DNA from: Bacteroidales bacterium
Lineage (GTDB): Bacteria > Bacteroidota > Bacteroidia > Bacteroidales > WCHB1-69
Direction: 5' to 3'
DNA length: 64,000 nucleotides
Assembly: GCA_023229985.1 (NCBI GenBank)
Contig: JALNYF010000001.1
Coordinates: 15,125-79,124, forward strand
Shown one piece after another: positions 26,654-35,604 of this stretch; the first letter of the stretch is position 1, and each line of letters starts with the position of its first letter. The position numbers and the translations under genes were made by a program. Below the pieces are notes generated by a model. That model was given only the letters and a program-made list of their open reading frames with translations. It was not told the origin of the DNA and ran no database searches.

Positions 26654-27982
26654 TTAATCCTTGATTTTTCTTTTATCAATAAATTTAATGGGTTTGCGTT
26701 TTATTTCGGGCATTTGTATTTTTCTGATGGTATCTATATCATCGAAAATGATATCTGGTGCGACACGCAGTTTGGCGCGAAACCTGTCTTTTAAATCTTT
26801 GACCATTTCTTCATCGTTAGGGAGGCGACTTCCGATTTTGACGGTAACTTGATCGGTGCCGATTTCGTTTGAACAAACTTCGACGATGTAATTTTCCACA
26901 TAATCCACATTATCCAACACATCGAAAATGGTAGCGGGATATAGTGTTGTTCCTTTCAGTTTAATCATTTGGTTTTTGCGACCGATGATCGGGCTGATGC
27001 GCATTGAGGTTCGTCCGCAGCTGCACGGTTCGTAGTGGAATTTTGCGATGTCGCCGGTTTTAAAACGCAACAACGGCATTCCTTCGACGCCTAATGTAGT
27101 GATGGTTAGTTCACCGATTTCGCCTTCCGCGACAACGTGGTTTTTTTCGTCCAATAGTTCGCAAATAATCAGTTCGGGGTGATGATGTCCGCCCATTCCG
27201 GCTTTGCACTCGCCAAAAGTGGTGCTCATTTCGGTAGATGCGTAGGTGGAATAGAGGTCAATATCCCATTTTTCCTTAATGTTTTTTCCTAACAGGTTTA
27301 ATGAAAAATCTTGTTCGCGCAGATTTTCGCCGATGCAAATGGCTTTTCTAATAGACGAATTGCGATAGTCGATGCCGTGTTCTTCGGCGTAATTGATTAT
27401 TTTTAAGATAAAAGAGGGGACGCAAACGATAGCGTTGGGCTTAATGCGATTGATGGTGTCCCATTGCAGTTCGGGGATTCCGTTGCCCACTCGAATGACA
27501 CTTGCCCCCATTTTGCGAATGCCGAGGAAATAGGCTAAGCCAGCCATAAACCGTTTGTCGATGGTGGTCATCAGTTGATAGATTTCGCCTGGGTAGCCCG
27601 AAGCACACGTAAAAGAGATGGCTTCGTTGTATGCCAATCGTTCCAAGTCGTGGTCTGTCATGGCAAAAGTGGTCGGGTCGCTCAATGTGCCGGAAGTAGT
27701 GATATAATCTACAATTTTTGATTTATCTACGCAATAGAAATCTTCGTTGTGTAGCTGCAAGTCCTCTTTTTGCGTAGTCGGAATTTGCTGTAGATCTTCC
27801 AATGTTTTTATTTTGGAAACATCAATTTTGTGTTGCTGAAACAATCGTTGATAAAAACGCGAATGGGCATTGAGATAGTCCAATGTTTCTTGCATTTTCT
27901 TCTCTTGAAAAGATTTAATTACTTCGCGGGGTTGATATTCAATATCAGGAGTAAACGCAGTGAATCGAGGCATCTTTATCAT
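26654..27982 (-). CDS. PaaK-like aryl/acyl adenylate-forming ligase
   Basis: This 442-residue enzyme belongs to the phenylacetate-CoA ligase branch of adenylate-forming enzymes. DYITTSGTLSDPTTFAMT is the phosphate-binding A3 motif, STYASTEMSTTFGEC is the A5 motif, LLRFKTGDIA the A7-type motif and IGRKNQMIKLKGTTLYP the A8 hinge. A CSCG pair (about residue 325) is typical of the family. As the last gene of the operon that begins with an aromatic ammonia-lyase, it probably activates 4-coumarate or cinnamate for loading onto CoA or an ACP, which would prime the polyene synthase. The substrate is inferred from context. An alternative start is the ATG at 27973. Confidence 0.88.
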   Translation of the reverse strand: MIKMPRFTAFTPDIEYQPREVIKSFQEKKMQETLDYLNAHSRFYQRLFQQHKIDVSKIKTLEDLQQIPTTQKEDLQLHNEDFYCVDKSKIVDYITTSGTLSDPTTFAMTDHDLERLAYNEAISFTCASGYPGEIYQLMTTIDKRFMAGLAYFLGIRKMGASVIRVGNGIPELQWDTINRIKPNAIVCVPSFILKIINYAEEHGIDYRNSSIRKAICIGENLREQDFSLNLLGKNIKEKWDIDLYSTYASTEMSTTFGECKAGMGGHHHPELIICELLDEKNHVVAEGEIGELTITTLGVEGMPLLRFKTGDIAKFHYEPCSCGRTSMRISPIIGRKNQMIKLKGTTLYPATIFDVLDNVDYVENYIVEVCSNEIGTDQVTVKIGSRLPNDEEMVKDLKDRFRAKLRVAPDIIFDDIDTIRKIQMPEIKRKPIKFIDKRKIKD

Positions 27983-27985
27983 TAT

Positions 27986-28852
27986 TTATTTCATTTTAAA
28001 AATTTCATTTACCCATTTCAGGAAAATCCATTTCCATTTTGCGGTATCGCCGGCAATTTCTTCGCTCATTCCATAGCCGTGACCGCCGGTTTCATACAGT
28101 TGGAAAACGTGTTTTATCTTCTTTTCTGTCAATGCTTTATCTAAATTTACACTATTCTGATACATCACAACGGGGTCATCTTTGGCGGTGACCAAAAAAG
28201 CGGGCGGCATATCGTCCGGAATTTGCAATTCCATCGAGAATTTATCTTGTTGTTCCTTGGTGAAGTTGTTGGTTAGTAGGTTTTTGCGGGAGCGTTGGTG
28301 GGCGATACTGTCCTGCATGGATACAACAGGATAGACCGGCACCACAAAGTCGGGGCGCAGGCTCACCGATGAATGAATGCCGAGGGGAGCCAAATAATTG
28401 TCGTTGGCAAATGCGCCGGACATGGTCACCAAATGACCGCCGGCGGAGAATCCCATTGTCCCTACTTGATATGAGTTAATCTGCCACTTATCGGCATTTT
28501 CGCGTACGTATTGAATCGCGCGTTGCATATCTTCAATCATGGCGGGATGGTGATGTCCGTTCATTCCCACGCGATAGCGCAATACAAAAGCGGTAATACC
28601 TTGGCTATTCAGCCATTCTGCCACTTCATATCCTTCCGTCTTAATTCCCATCAGGTGACTATAACTTCCACCCGGGCAAACAATTACGGCAATTCTGTTG
28701 CGATTGGAATCAGGTGCGGGATAGACGTATAACTTGCTACCATAGCGTTTCATGTTGGGCACATCTTTCCACAGCAAGACGGTTTGGGACTGTCCGAACA
28801 TGGCGAGGCTGGTTACAACAAGTAAAAGTGTGATAGTCAATTTCTTAAACAT
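27986..28852 (-). CDS. Secreted alpha/beta hydrolase (esterase of the BD-FAE/acetylxylan esterase-like type)
   Basis: This is an exported serine esterase: signal peptide about 1-20 (SLAMFGQ), then the alpha/beta fold with oxyanion segment VIVCPGGSYSHL, LNSQGITAFVLRYRVG, nucleophile motif TMGFSAGGHL (Ser about residue 140), acid segment VTAKDDPVV and His in ETGGHGYGM. The family cleaves acetyl or other esters, often on carbohydrates. It lies 3 bases before the PaaK-like gene and 17 bases after the unknown 125-residue gene, inside the biosynthetic operon. It could hydrolyse a pigment ester or an acylated intermediate; an unrelated carbohydrate substrate cannot be excluded. Confidence 0.85.
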   Translation of the reverse strand: MFKKLTITLLLVVTSLAMFGQSQTVLLWKDVPNMKRYGSKLYVYPAPDSNRNRIAVIVCPGGSYSHLMGIKTEGYEVAEWLNSQGITAFVLRYRVGMNGHHHPAMIEDMQRAIQYVRENADKWQINSYQVGTMGFSAGGHLVTMSGAFANDNYLAPLGIHSSVSLRPDFVVPVYPVVSMQDSIAHQRSRKNLLTNNFTKEQQDKFSMELQIPDDMPPAFLVTAKDDPVVMYQNSVNLDKALTEKKIKHVFQLYETGGHGYGMSEEIAGDTAKWKWIFLKWVNEIFKMK

Positions 28853-28869
28853 TATTCATGAATTAATCC

Positions 28870-29247
28870 TTATGCAGGAAAATAGGTTTTTATTTCATCT
28901 TCCGACAAAGTTTGGTAGCGCAGGTTGATAAAATCTCCGTTGGCATCTACCTCAAAGAAAACGCGGAACATCTCTTCGCCATAGAATGACAATTTAGAGT
29001 TGGTATTGGGATTACATTCAATATAAATAAGTTGTCGGGGATCGATATTTTTTGCTTTACAGATCTGTTTTATAAGCGAGCCGGCGGCATAAGTGACGGA
29101 AGTTCCGGGGTTATCGTGGTATAATTCCGTTACCAATACGACGGTTTGGTTTTGATAAGATACAATTTTTAATCCACATTTTGAAGGCATTTCCCATTGT
29201 CCTTCAAAATCAAAAATTTCATCATAATATTTATCACAAACTTTCAT
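28870..29247 (-). CDS. Conserved-looking protein of unknown function in the biosynthetic operon
   Basis: I do not recognise this 125-residue protein. It has no signal peptide or membrane helix and looks like a small cytoplasmic alpha/beta protein: strands KIVSYQNQTVVLVTELY, the helix AAGSLIKQICKAK, a basic/aromatic segment RQLIYIECNP, then FYGEEMFRVFFEVDANGDF and a C-terminus ending EIKTYFPA. It is embedded between the radical SAM gene (7 bases away) and the esterase gene (17 bases away), so it is translated with the operon and most likely serves it. A helper of the radical SAM enzyme or a binding protein is possible, but no function can be assigned. Confidence 0.7.
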   Translation of the reverse strand: MKVCDKYYDEIFDFEGQWEMPSKCGLKIVSYQNQTVVLVTELYHDNPGTSVTYAAGSLIKQICKAKNIDPRQLIYIECNPNTNSKLSFYGEEMFRVFFEVDANGDFINLRYQTLSEDEIKTYFPA

Positions 29248-29254
29248 AATAGAA

Positions 29255-30538
29255 TTACAATTTTTTAATATTTCTAACTACATCTTTTCCGAAAGATTTA
29301 TTTGCCAAATTTCTGTCGCGGGGTATGAAAGTACCGTCTTCCATTTCGCGAAGCATGACTTGCGCAAATAATTTGAACATTTTTTCTTCTTGAGATTCGT
29401 CTTGATAGAAAGATTTCCAAGCATACTCATACAATTCCTGTAATCTTTCGGGGGACATATTTTTCGGTTTGTAAACCACTTGACCGGCGTTATAATGATT
29501 CCAGTCGTGGTCGAAGATTCTGCCTTGTCGCATCAGGTCGTCGTAGGCTTTGGTATGCGGGAATGGTGCGAGGACGGTAAATTCTGCCAAGTCGAGGTCA
29601 ATTTTGAGCAAGAAATCAATCAGGCGGAGGATGTCGTCTTCGGTTTGGTTGTCTAATCCGAGGAGAATGGTTCCTTCCACGCCGATTCCGTAGTCGTGGT
29701 AACGTTTCACGCGTTCTTTGATATAATCGGAGGTGTCATAAACGGCTTGATAGACGTACCATGCGCCGGCTTGTGCGGCGAGGTCGAGTACTTCCGGTTT
29801 ATCTTCTATGGTGTGGCTTATCCATTTTTTCTTGAGCGGAATCATTTCCTTAAAGAGTTGCATTTCCCATTCTGTGCTTTGTGCCAATGAGTTATCAACA
29901 ATAAAGAGGCGGTTGTTGTCGATGGTTTCCAATTCTTCGATGGCTTTTTCGATGGGGCGTGGGCGGAAGCAGCGACCGCCGAGGTAGGAGACGGCGCAGG
30001 GGTAGCAGCTGAACTTGCAACCGCGGGAAGCATGGAACAGGTCCACCATTTGTACGCCTTTGTGATTGTATAATTCGCGTTTGTACAAATCGCGGCGGGC
30101 AGGTCCCACCATCTCAATCGGGGGGTGTTTGCCCATAAAGTTATACACTTTTTTCAGTTTGTCGTTACGAAAATCTTCCAAAACAGCTTCCATTCTGCCT
30201 TCGGCTTCGCCCAAAAAAACAGAATCGGCATGCAGTAAGGTCTCTTCCGCATGCAACATCGTTGAAATACCTCCAAATATTACTTTTTTTCCTTTGGCGC
30301 GGAATTGGTCGGCAATTTCCCATCCTCTTTTAACTTGAGTAGATAGCATCATTGAGATGCCCACTATGTCGCAATCTACGTCAAAATCAATGGTATCCAC
30401 ATTTTCATCTACAAAAGCCACCTCAACGTCTTCGGGCAGACAAGCCGCAAAAACTACCGGACCGTGAGGAGGAAGATTAAACGTAGTTTGTCCGGGGAGC
30501 TTGTTCCATTTAGGGTAAATTAATTGAAATTTCATCAT
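29255..30538 (-). CDS. B12-binding-domain radical SAM protein
   Basis: This 427-residue enzyme combines an N-terminal cobalamin-binding Rossmann region (about residues 1-140, with LYAEETLLHADSVFLGEAEG-like features downstream of a DCDIVGISMM strand) and a radical SAM barrel. The cluster motif is SRGCKFSCYPCAVSY (CX3CX2C, about residues 173-180). A C-terminal region contains EGTILLGLDNQTEDDI, typical of the family. The ATG at 30538 overlaps the stop of the MMPL gene (TGATG), so translation is coupled; an in-frame TTG precedes it. In this operon it may methylate or otherwise modify the aryl head or polyene. The exact reaction is unknown. Confidence 0.9.
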   Translation of the reverse strand: MMKFQLIYPKWNKLPGQTTFNLPPHGPVVFAACLPEDVEVAFVDENVDTIDFDVDCDIVGISMMLSTQVKRGWEIADQFRAKGKKVIFGGISTMLHAEETLLHADSVFLGEAEGRMEAVLEDFRNDKLKKVYNFMGKHPPIEMVGPARRDLYKRELYNHKGVQMVDLFHASRGCKFSCYPCAVSYLGGRCFRPRPIEKAIEELETIDNNRLFIVDNSLAQSTEWEMQLFKEMIPLKKKWISHTIEDKPEVLDLAAQAGAWYVYQAVYDTSDYIKERVKRYHDYGIGVEGTILLGLDNQTEDDILRLIDFLLKIDLDLAEFTVLAPFPHTKAYDDLMRQGRIFDHDWNHYNAGQVVYKPKNMSPERLQELYEYAWKSFYQDESQEEKMFKLFAQVMLREMEDGTFIPRDRNLANKSFGKDVVRNIKKL

Positions 30539-33500
30539 CAAATTTTTTTATTTTTATTTTCTATTATACAATCATAAATTTTGTCATCGGGCACATGTTG
30601 TTCATATACCAGATTCTTGGGTACGGACGTGCAAAATTGGGCGATAGAGAGCAATTCTTCGTCTTCATCAACCGCCGTAATGTGTAAGTCCTTTTTTATC
30701 AATGCCGCCAATAAGGTACGTTCCCCTTGTCCGCAATGTTTGATTAGCACATTTCCCCTGTTAGGCAACGAAGCGACAAATTGTTCGTTCCCTTTTCTAT
30801 TCTTCAACACAGAACGTGCTTTTTGTGCCACTTCTCTTCCTTTATAGATGTAATTATGCCAAACCAAATCTTGATAATAGGCAACATTTTCAACGGTTTG
30901 TGACAATTTTTCGTATTCTTCTTTGAACAATTTTCTAAACAAACGAGCCATTTCCAAGGGTTGAATATTCTTTCTAAAATGAATATCTTCAGAGTTTATT
31001 CTTTTTAAGATAGAAACAGTGACACCCCCTTTTCGTAACATAAATTCTGTTTTAGGCAGAACATAGCCGGTACCATGAATGACAATGGGCAGTATATCCA
31101 GCTGTAGTTGCTGTGCCAACCGAAATGCGCCCTGATGAAATCGCAAAATGGAAAAATCTTCGGAGCGAGTGCCTTCGGGGAAAATCAGAATGGAATACCC
31201 TTTTTCAACCATCTTTTTCAATTTCGAGTAATTTTCTTCCACCCCATCCCCCACAGGAAGGAAATCGGCGTACCGAACAATCATACGATAGAACGGCATA
31301 TTCCACGCCCAACGATTGGTGACAACGATGATTTTGGGCGAGAGCAGCAACGTGTAAAGTAAATCCAAGTGCGATTGGTGATTGCAAATAATGACGGAGG
31401 GTTGATGGAAGCGTTCGTTGTGCGGGTTAATCAGTTTAAACTTAACCTGCAACATCATTTTAGATAGAATGCGGAGTGTTGCGCATAATAATATATGGTA
31501 GAAATTCTTGAGTTTTTCATTTTTATAACCGATGATGTAGAAAAAAGAGGTAAGAATTGTCAATAATACTGATGAAATGGCAAAAACGATAAAAGACACA
31601 ATGGTTTTGAGCAGGTTGAGCAAAGTAATCGGCATCAAACGCAATTTATCTTTTTTGCGGGTCAGCCATCTGAAAATGAGTGGAGGAATAATGTATGCCA
31701 TCATTACAACGGAAATCATTCCCACAATCGTAACCTCAGCCAATGAGCGCATGGCGGGGTGCTTGGCAAAAATCAGCGTGCCAATTCCAATAAACATGAT
31801 CAAAGAAGAGAGAATAATGCTGTTTTTGAACTGTGCCAGCATTTTTTTTCCGGTGCGATATTCATACATTACCCCTTCCGTAACAAAAATGGTGTAATCG
31901 TCTCCCTGTCCGAAAATGAATGTTGCCAAGATAATATTCACAATATTAAACTTAACATCAAAAATTCCCATCAATCCGAGAATCCATATCCACGCCAAGG
32001 TAAGGGGAATGAACGACATCAGCGCGATCTCGATTCTGCCGAAAGAGAATAAGAGAAATACCAAAACGATCAATCCGCAAAAGAAGAGAACATAGTTAAA
32101 ATCGCCGGACAGAGCCTCCACCATTCGTGAAACGATCGAAGAATCTGTAAAGGCAAAGACATGTTCATTTTGCTGATTCAGTCTGTTCTCAATGTCAGCC
32201 TTTCGAGATTTATCAACAGATAAAACATTATAAATCATAGATTTATCATTATCTGTCATGACATAGCTTTCAGCTAAGTTTTGCAAAATAGGTTGAAAAT
32301 ATTCCGGTGGTTGCGGGGAGTACTCTTTTTCAATTATTGCTTTGCAAGGGGAAAAAGCTTCCGCTGTAAAACCGGCATTTTGGGCAGCGACCTTCAAATC
32401 ATCCCAAAATTTTGCGTCTCGCCCCTTCCAAAATTCATTCCATTGTTGCAACCGGCGTTTCTGCATCTCGACAGAAGGCAAGAAGTCCCCGATGCCACTG
32501 CACTTTTTGATAGTGCTATCTGCCAATAATTGAGCAAGTTGTGGCTGTATTGATTCATTATTCTGTAAGGCTTCATTAAAAGTATTTCCCTCTGCAACAC
32601 AATAAATGGTTTGAACCGTGGTATCGGATTCCGCCAATATTTCATCAAAAGCGGCTTTTTGATCAGGTGTCATGTAGTTGATTTTGTGCATATTCGTTTC
32701 AAATGAAGTTTGAAAACTGAAGACAAAAAATACACACGTCAGCAGCAAAATAATGATCACAAACCATGGATGTTTTTCGGGGGATAAATTGGCAATTTTT
32801 CCGAAGGATAATTTGTACGTTTTTTGCACAGATGCAACTCTCTTTTTCCCTAAAAAATGGGGAAGAAAAATGAGTACAAAAATGATGGTGCCTATGAGTA
32901 ATAAGGCGGCAAAGAGTCCCAAATCGCGCATGGCATCGGAACTAATGAAAAGAAGACTCAAAAATGCCCCGACCGTGGTGAGATTCCCAATCAATAAAGG
33001 GTTGACGATATCTTTGATAATCTGTTCTTTATTATCTGTTTTTTTAAAATGGGAAAGAAAATGAATGGGATAATTGACGGCAATACCGAAAATGATGGAG
33101 GCGGCACCCACAGCAATGATTGAAATGGGATTTTTGAAAAGTACGATGATGCCTAAGGCTATAACTCCGCCAAAAAGAATGGAACAGCCTATCAATAAGA
33201 TACTTCTGAAACTTCTATAGTAGAAAATTAGCAATCCGATGATCAGGACAAGTGCCAACAATACGGCAATGAAACTGTCTTTTTTTATTTGTTGCGAATT
33301 GGTCAGCGATACCAATGATGCCCCGAAAGGGCTCATGTCCACTTTCCCGTTCATTGTTTTTTCAGCAGTAGCAATCGCTTTCTCTATATGGTCAATCAGT
33401 ATGGCATTATTAGATGTTTCGCTTACAGGATATTGAGAAGTCACCACTACGATGGCTTCATCACCCGTTTTATTAAAGATATAGCCATTTTCTTCATGAT

Positions 33501-34098
33501 ATTGGTCGTTGAGTTGAAAATTGCTCAAATTTTTCAAAATATCGGAAGAAAAGAAAAGCGGGTCGGAGAGAATGACGGTTTGCATGCTGCCGATAGGGGA
33601 AGCCAGAATACTTTTATCAATTTCAAGTTGTCGGGCAATATGCTCTTTTGTCAACAGTGTGTCCATACGCCGGTAATCTTGTTCAGTCAGGAAATAGGGC
33701 ATATTTTGCACGATAAAATTGGTAATTTCTCCAATTTGTTGTTCATTTACTTCGTAAAGAATATCTTTGATAAGATGTGCAGTATCGTTGGTATTGAGTT
33801 GTGTGACCAAGCTATCGACTGCATTTGTAAGTAATTCGTAATCAACTTCTTGAGCGGTATTGTCTGGCGTATTTTCTTTAATATTAATGACGATACGGTT
33901 AGAAGCTCCAATATGTTGATAGGCGTAGCTAACTCGTTTATTATCATCATTTTGAGGGAAGAAGCTGCTAATATCTTCCACGAAATCGAGTTTTGTAATT
34001 CCCCAAGCTCCGCTTCCAACCAGCAACAGTAAAAAGAGCCATAGGAGGAGTGGCTTTTTTTCGAAGAAATGGTAAATGGAAACGAAGAAATGACGCAT
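30538..34098 (-). CDS. MMPL/RND-type exporter fused to PlsC-like acyltransferase and methyltransferase-like tail
   Basis: This single 1186-residue polypeptide has three parts. Residues about 1-800 form an MMPL (RND-like) lipid exporter with two sets of membrane helices (for example around 280-430 and 675-825) and large periplasmic loops. Residues about 885-1085 are a PlsC-type acyltransferase: VIICNHQSHLDLLY is the NHX4D motif and LIFPEGTRSEDF the FPEGTR motif. The last ~80 residues (NVLIKHCGQGERTLLAALIKK, ITAVDEDEELLSIAQ) look like the SAM-binding half of a methyltransferase, too short to be a full domain. It should acylate the product and flip or export it to the periplasm. It starts right after the GT2 gene. 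Confidence 0.85.
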   Translation of the reverse strand: MRHFFVSIYHFFEKKPLLLWLFLLLLVGSGAWGITKLDFVEDISSFFPQNDDNKRVSYAYQHIGASNRIVINIKENTPDNTAQEVDYELLTNAVDSLVTQLNTNDTAHLIKDILYEVNEQQIGEITNFIVQNMPYFLTEQDYRRMDTLLTKEHIARQLEIDKSILASPIGSMQTVILSDPLFFSSDILKNLSNFQLNDQYHEENGYIFNKTGDEAIVVVTSQYPVSETSNNAILIDHIEKAIATAEKTMNGKVDMSPFGASLVSLTNSQQIKKDSFIAVLLALVLIIGLLIFYYRSFRSILLIGCSILFGGVIALGIIVLFKNPISIIAVGAASIIFGIAVNYPIHFLSHFKKTDNKEQIIKDIVNPLLIGNLTTVGAFLSLLFISSDAMRDLGLFAALLLIGTIIFVLIFLPHFLGKKRVASVQKTYKLSFGKIANLSPEKHPWFVIIILLLTCVFFVFSFQTSFETNMHKINYMTPDQKAAFDEILAESDTTVQTIYCVAEGNTFNEALQNNESIQPQLAQLLADSTIKKCSGIGDFLPSVEMQKRRLQQWNEFWKGRDAKFWDDLKVAAQNAGFTAEAFSPCKAIIEKEYSPQPPEYFQPILQNLAESYVMTDNDKSMIYNVLSVDKSRKADIENRLNQQNEHVFAFTDSSIVSRMVEALSGDFNYVLFFCGLIVLVFLLFSFGRIEIALMSFIPLTLAWIWILGLMGIFDVKFNIVNIILATFIFGQGDDYTIFVTEGVMYEYRTGKKMLAQFKNSIILSSLIMFIGIGTLIFAKHPAMRSLAEVTIVGMISVVMMAYIIPPLIFRWLTRKKDKLRLMPITLLNLLKTIVSFIVFAISSVLLTILTSFFYIIGYKNEKLKNFYHILLCATLRILSKMMLQVKFKLINPHNERFHQPSVIICNHQSHLDLLYTLLLSPKIIVVTNRWAWNMPFYRMIVRYADFLPVGDGVEENYSKLKKMVEKGYSILIFPEGTRSEDFSILRFHQGAFRLAQQLQLDILPIVIHGTGYVLPKTEFMLRKGGVTVSILKRINSEDIHFRKNIQPLEMARLFRKLFKEEYEKLSQTVENVAYYQDLVWHNYIYKGREVAQKARSVLKNRKGNEQFVASLPNRGNVLIKHCGQGERTLLAALIKKDLHITAVDEDEELLSIAQFCTSVPKNLVYEQHVPDDKIYDCIIENKNKKI

Positions 34099-34866
34099 TT
34101 ATGAATTGATTTTAAATAATTTACGAAAAATCATAGATGGATAGCCATAAAAAATGGCGATGAGGCAGAGGATTGTATTCAACAGAGAGATGCGGAAGAA
34201 GTCGGCTCCGGGTCTGAAATGGGAGACACGTTCGGACAATGGCGGGTAGTAAACGTTGATGGGAACGGGCAGGATTTTGATATTTCGCCAAGCGCAGCGA
34301 ACCAATATTTCCAATTCCGTTTCGTAGCGGTTGGTAAGAAAGTTCATATTTCCCATTTTTTTCAAAGGATAAACTCTGAATCCGGATTGTGTATCGGGTA
34401 GAAAGTGTGCAGTTTGCAGCGCAAACCAAAAATTGGAAAAGCGGTTGGCAAAAGTATTTTTTTGTGGCATATTTTCGTGTTTCATTCCGCGGCTGCCCAC
34501 CAATAAGGAATGGGGCTGTTTTTCAATTGCCGTTACAAAGTTCTCAATGTCGGCAGCTTGATGTTGTCCGTCGGAATCCATGGTGATGGCGTAATCAAAA
34601 CCTTGTTGGATGGCTTCGCGGAACGCCATTTTCAAAGCATAACCTTTGCCACGATTCGGATAATATTTGATGGCTGTAATACGGGAACCGAATTCATTCA
34701 GAATGATGGCGGAAGTATCGGTAGACCCATCATCTACCACTATCAGATGGTCGGTAACGGACAGTACGGAATCAATGACCTCTTTCAACGAGCGGGAGTT
34801 GTTGTAGGTTGGAATGACAACGCAGATTCGCAATTCGTGCATAATTTGTAAAAAATCATTACTCAT
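34099..34866 (-). CDS. Family 2 glycosyltransferase (DPM1/dolichyl-phosphate sugar synthase-like)
   Basis: This GT-A fold transferase of about 255 residues has RICVVIPTYNNSRSLKEV, the metal/nucleotide motif HLIVVDDGSTDTS, the DXD-type ITMDSDGQHQAAD and the acceptor-site block GFRVYPLKKM. A hydrophobic C-terminus suggests membrane association. In aryl-polyene loci a GT2 enzyme is usual and is thought to attach a sugar or act on the lipid head. The start at 34866 is an ATG overlapping the upstream stop by 8 bases; ATGs at 34878 and 34842 are alternatives. It is packed between the dehydratase and MMPL genes. Confidence 0.88.
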   Translation of the reverse strand: MSNDFLQIMHELRICVVIPTYNNSRSLKEVIDSVLSVTDHLIVVDDGSTDTSAIILNEFGSRITAIKYYPNRGKGYALKMAFREAIQQGFDYAITMDSDGQHQAADIENFVTAIEKQPHSLLVGSRGMKHENMPQKNTFANRFSNFWFALQTAHFLPDTQSGFRVYPLKKMGNMNFLTNRYETELEILVRCAWRNIKILPVPINVYYPPLSERVSHFRPGADFFRISLLNTILCLIAIFYGYPSMIFRKLFKINS

Positions 34867-35236
34867 TTCCAATATCATTTAGTTCCAGATTCATTTTGCA
34901 AAATTGCACATCTTCGCAGAAAATGGTTGATTTGACCAATAAAAGCCCATTTGATGCTTCAAAAGAGAGTTGACAATCAACGATAGGATATTCATGGGGT
35001 TTCAGGAGTTTGGTAAATTTAATATTTTTAGCTTTGGTGATTCGGAGTGGGCGTTCATAAAATGTTTCCGACAATTCACAGCAGAGTTGTACCAAACATA
35101 CTCCGGGTGTAATCGGATTGGAGGGGAAATGACCTTCATAAATAGCAAAATCGGGGTTGAGTTTTACCTTAAATGTTACAACGTCCGCTGCGGGAGTATC
35201 GCATGAAAGAATAGAAAATAGACGATTAATCAGCAT
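34859..35236 (-). CDS. FabA/FabZ-type hotdog 3-hydroxyacyl-ACP dehydratase (ApeI-like)
   Basis: This 125-residue hotdog protein contains EGHFPSNPITPGVCLVQL, the HFP...PGV active-site helix of FabZ/FabA-type dehydratases, with the catalytic His at about residue 36. KNIKFTKLLKPHEYP matches the FabZ core. It would remove water from 3-hydroxyacyl intermediates to give the trans double bonds of the polyene, complementing the ketoreductase and the second dehydratase in the operon. It starts 5 bases after the DMT gene and its end overlaps the GT2 gene. Confidence 0.85.
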   Translation of the reverse strand: MLINRLFSILSCDTPAADVVTFKVKLNPDFAIYEGHFPSNPITPGVCLVQLCCELSETFYERPLRITKAKNIKFTKLLKPHEYPIVDCQLSFEASNGLLLVKSTIFCEDVQFCKMNLELNDIGNE

Positions 35237-35241
35237 TTTGA

Positions 35242-35604
35242 CTATTTTAAAACAATAAGAATTGCTCCGACAATAGCGAAGATAATCCCTATCCAGCGTG
35301 TAATCGGAATTACTTCATGAAGTAGAAACTGAGCCGCAAACATTCCGATGATGTATCCGAAGAAAACAAGTGAATAGGCGAGGCTGAAGTCATTGTTTCT
35401 CAGAATATACATCCACAATATCCACGCGGAAAAAGCCAATATCCCCGAAGCGGCAAATTGCCATGTGGTCAGTACATTTTTAAAATAATCTATTGACCAG
35501 GAAAATTTTCCAAATAAGATAACGGATTTTTGTAGAAGCAATTGAGCTCCTACCAGGAATAAAGATTGTAATAAAACCAAAGGTATTAGGACAGGTAATT
35601 TCAT
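35242..35604 (-). CDS. Small four-helix DMT/EamA-like transporter (ArnE/EmrE-like)
   Basis: This 120-residue protein has four hydrophobic segments (about 5-25, 45-65, 72-95, 100-119), the size and pattern of the EmrE/ArnE class of the drug/metabolite transporter superfamily. The first helix carries GAQLLLQKS and the last is AIVGAILIVLK. Such proteins flip polyisoprenyl-linked sugars (ArnE/F) or export cations. Its ATG overlaps the stop of the ketosynthase-like gene (ATGA), so it is translated with the operon. A role as flippase subunit for a glycosylated precursor, with the GT2 enzyme, is an inference. Confidence 0.78.
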   Translation of the reverse strand: MKLPVLIPLVLLQSLFLVGAQLLLQKSVILFGKFSWSIDYFKNVLTTWQFAASGILAFSAWILWMYILRNNDFSLAYSLVFFGYIIGMFAAQFLLHEVIPITRWIGIIFAIVGAILIVLK

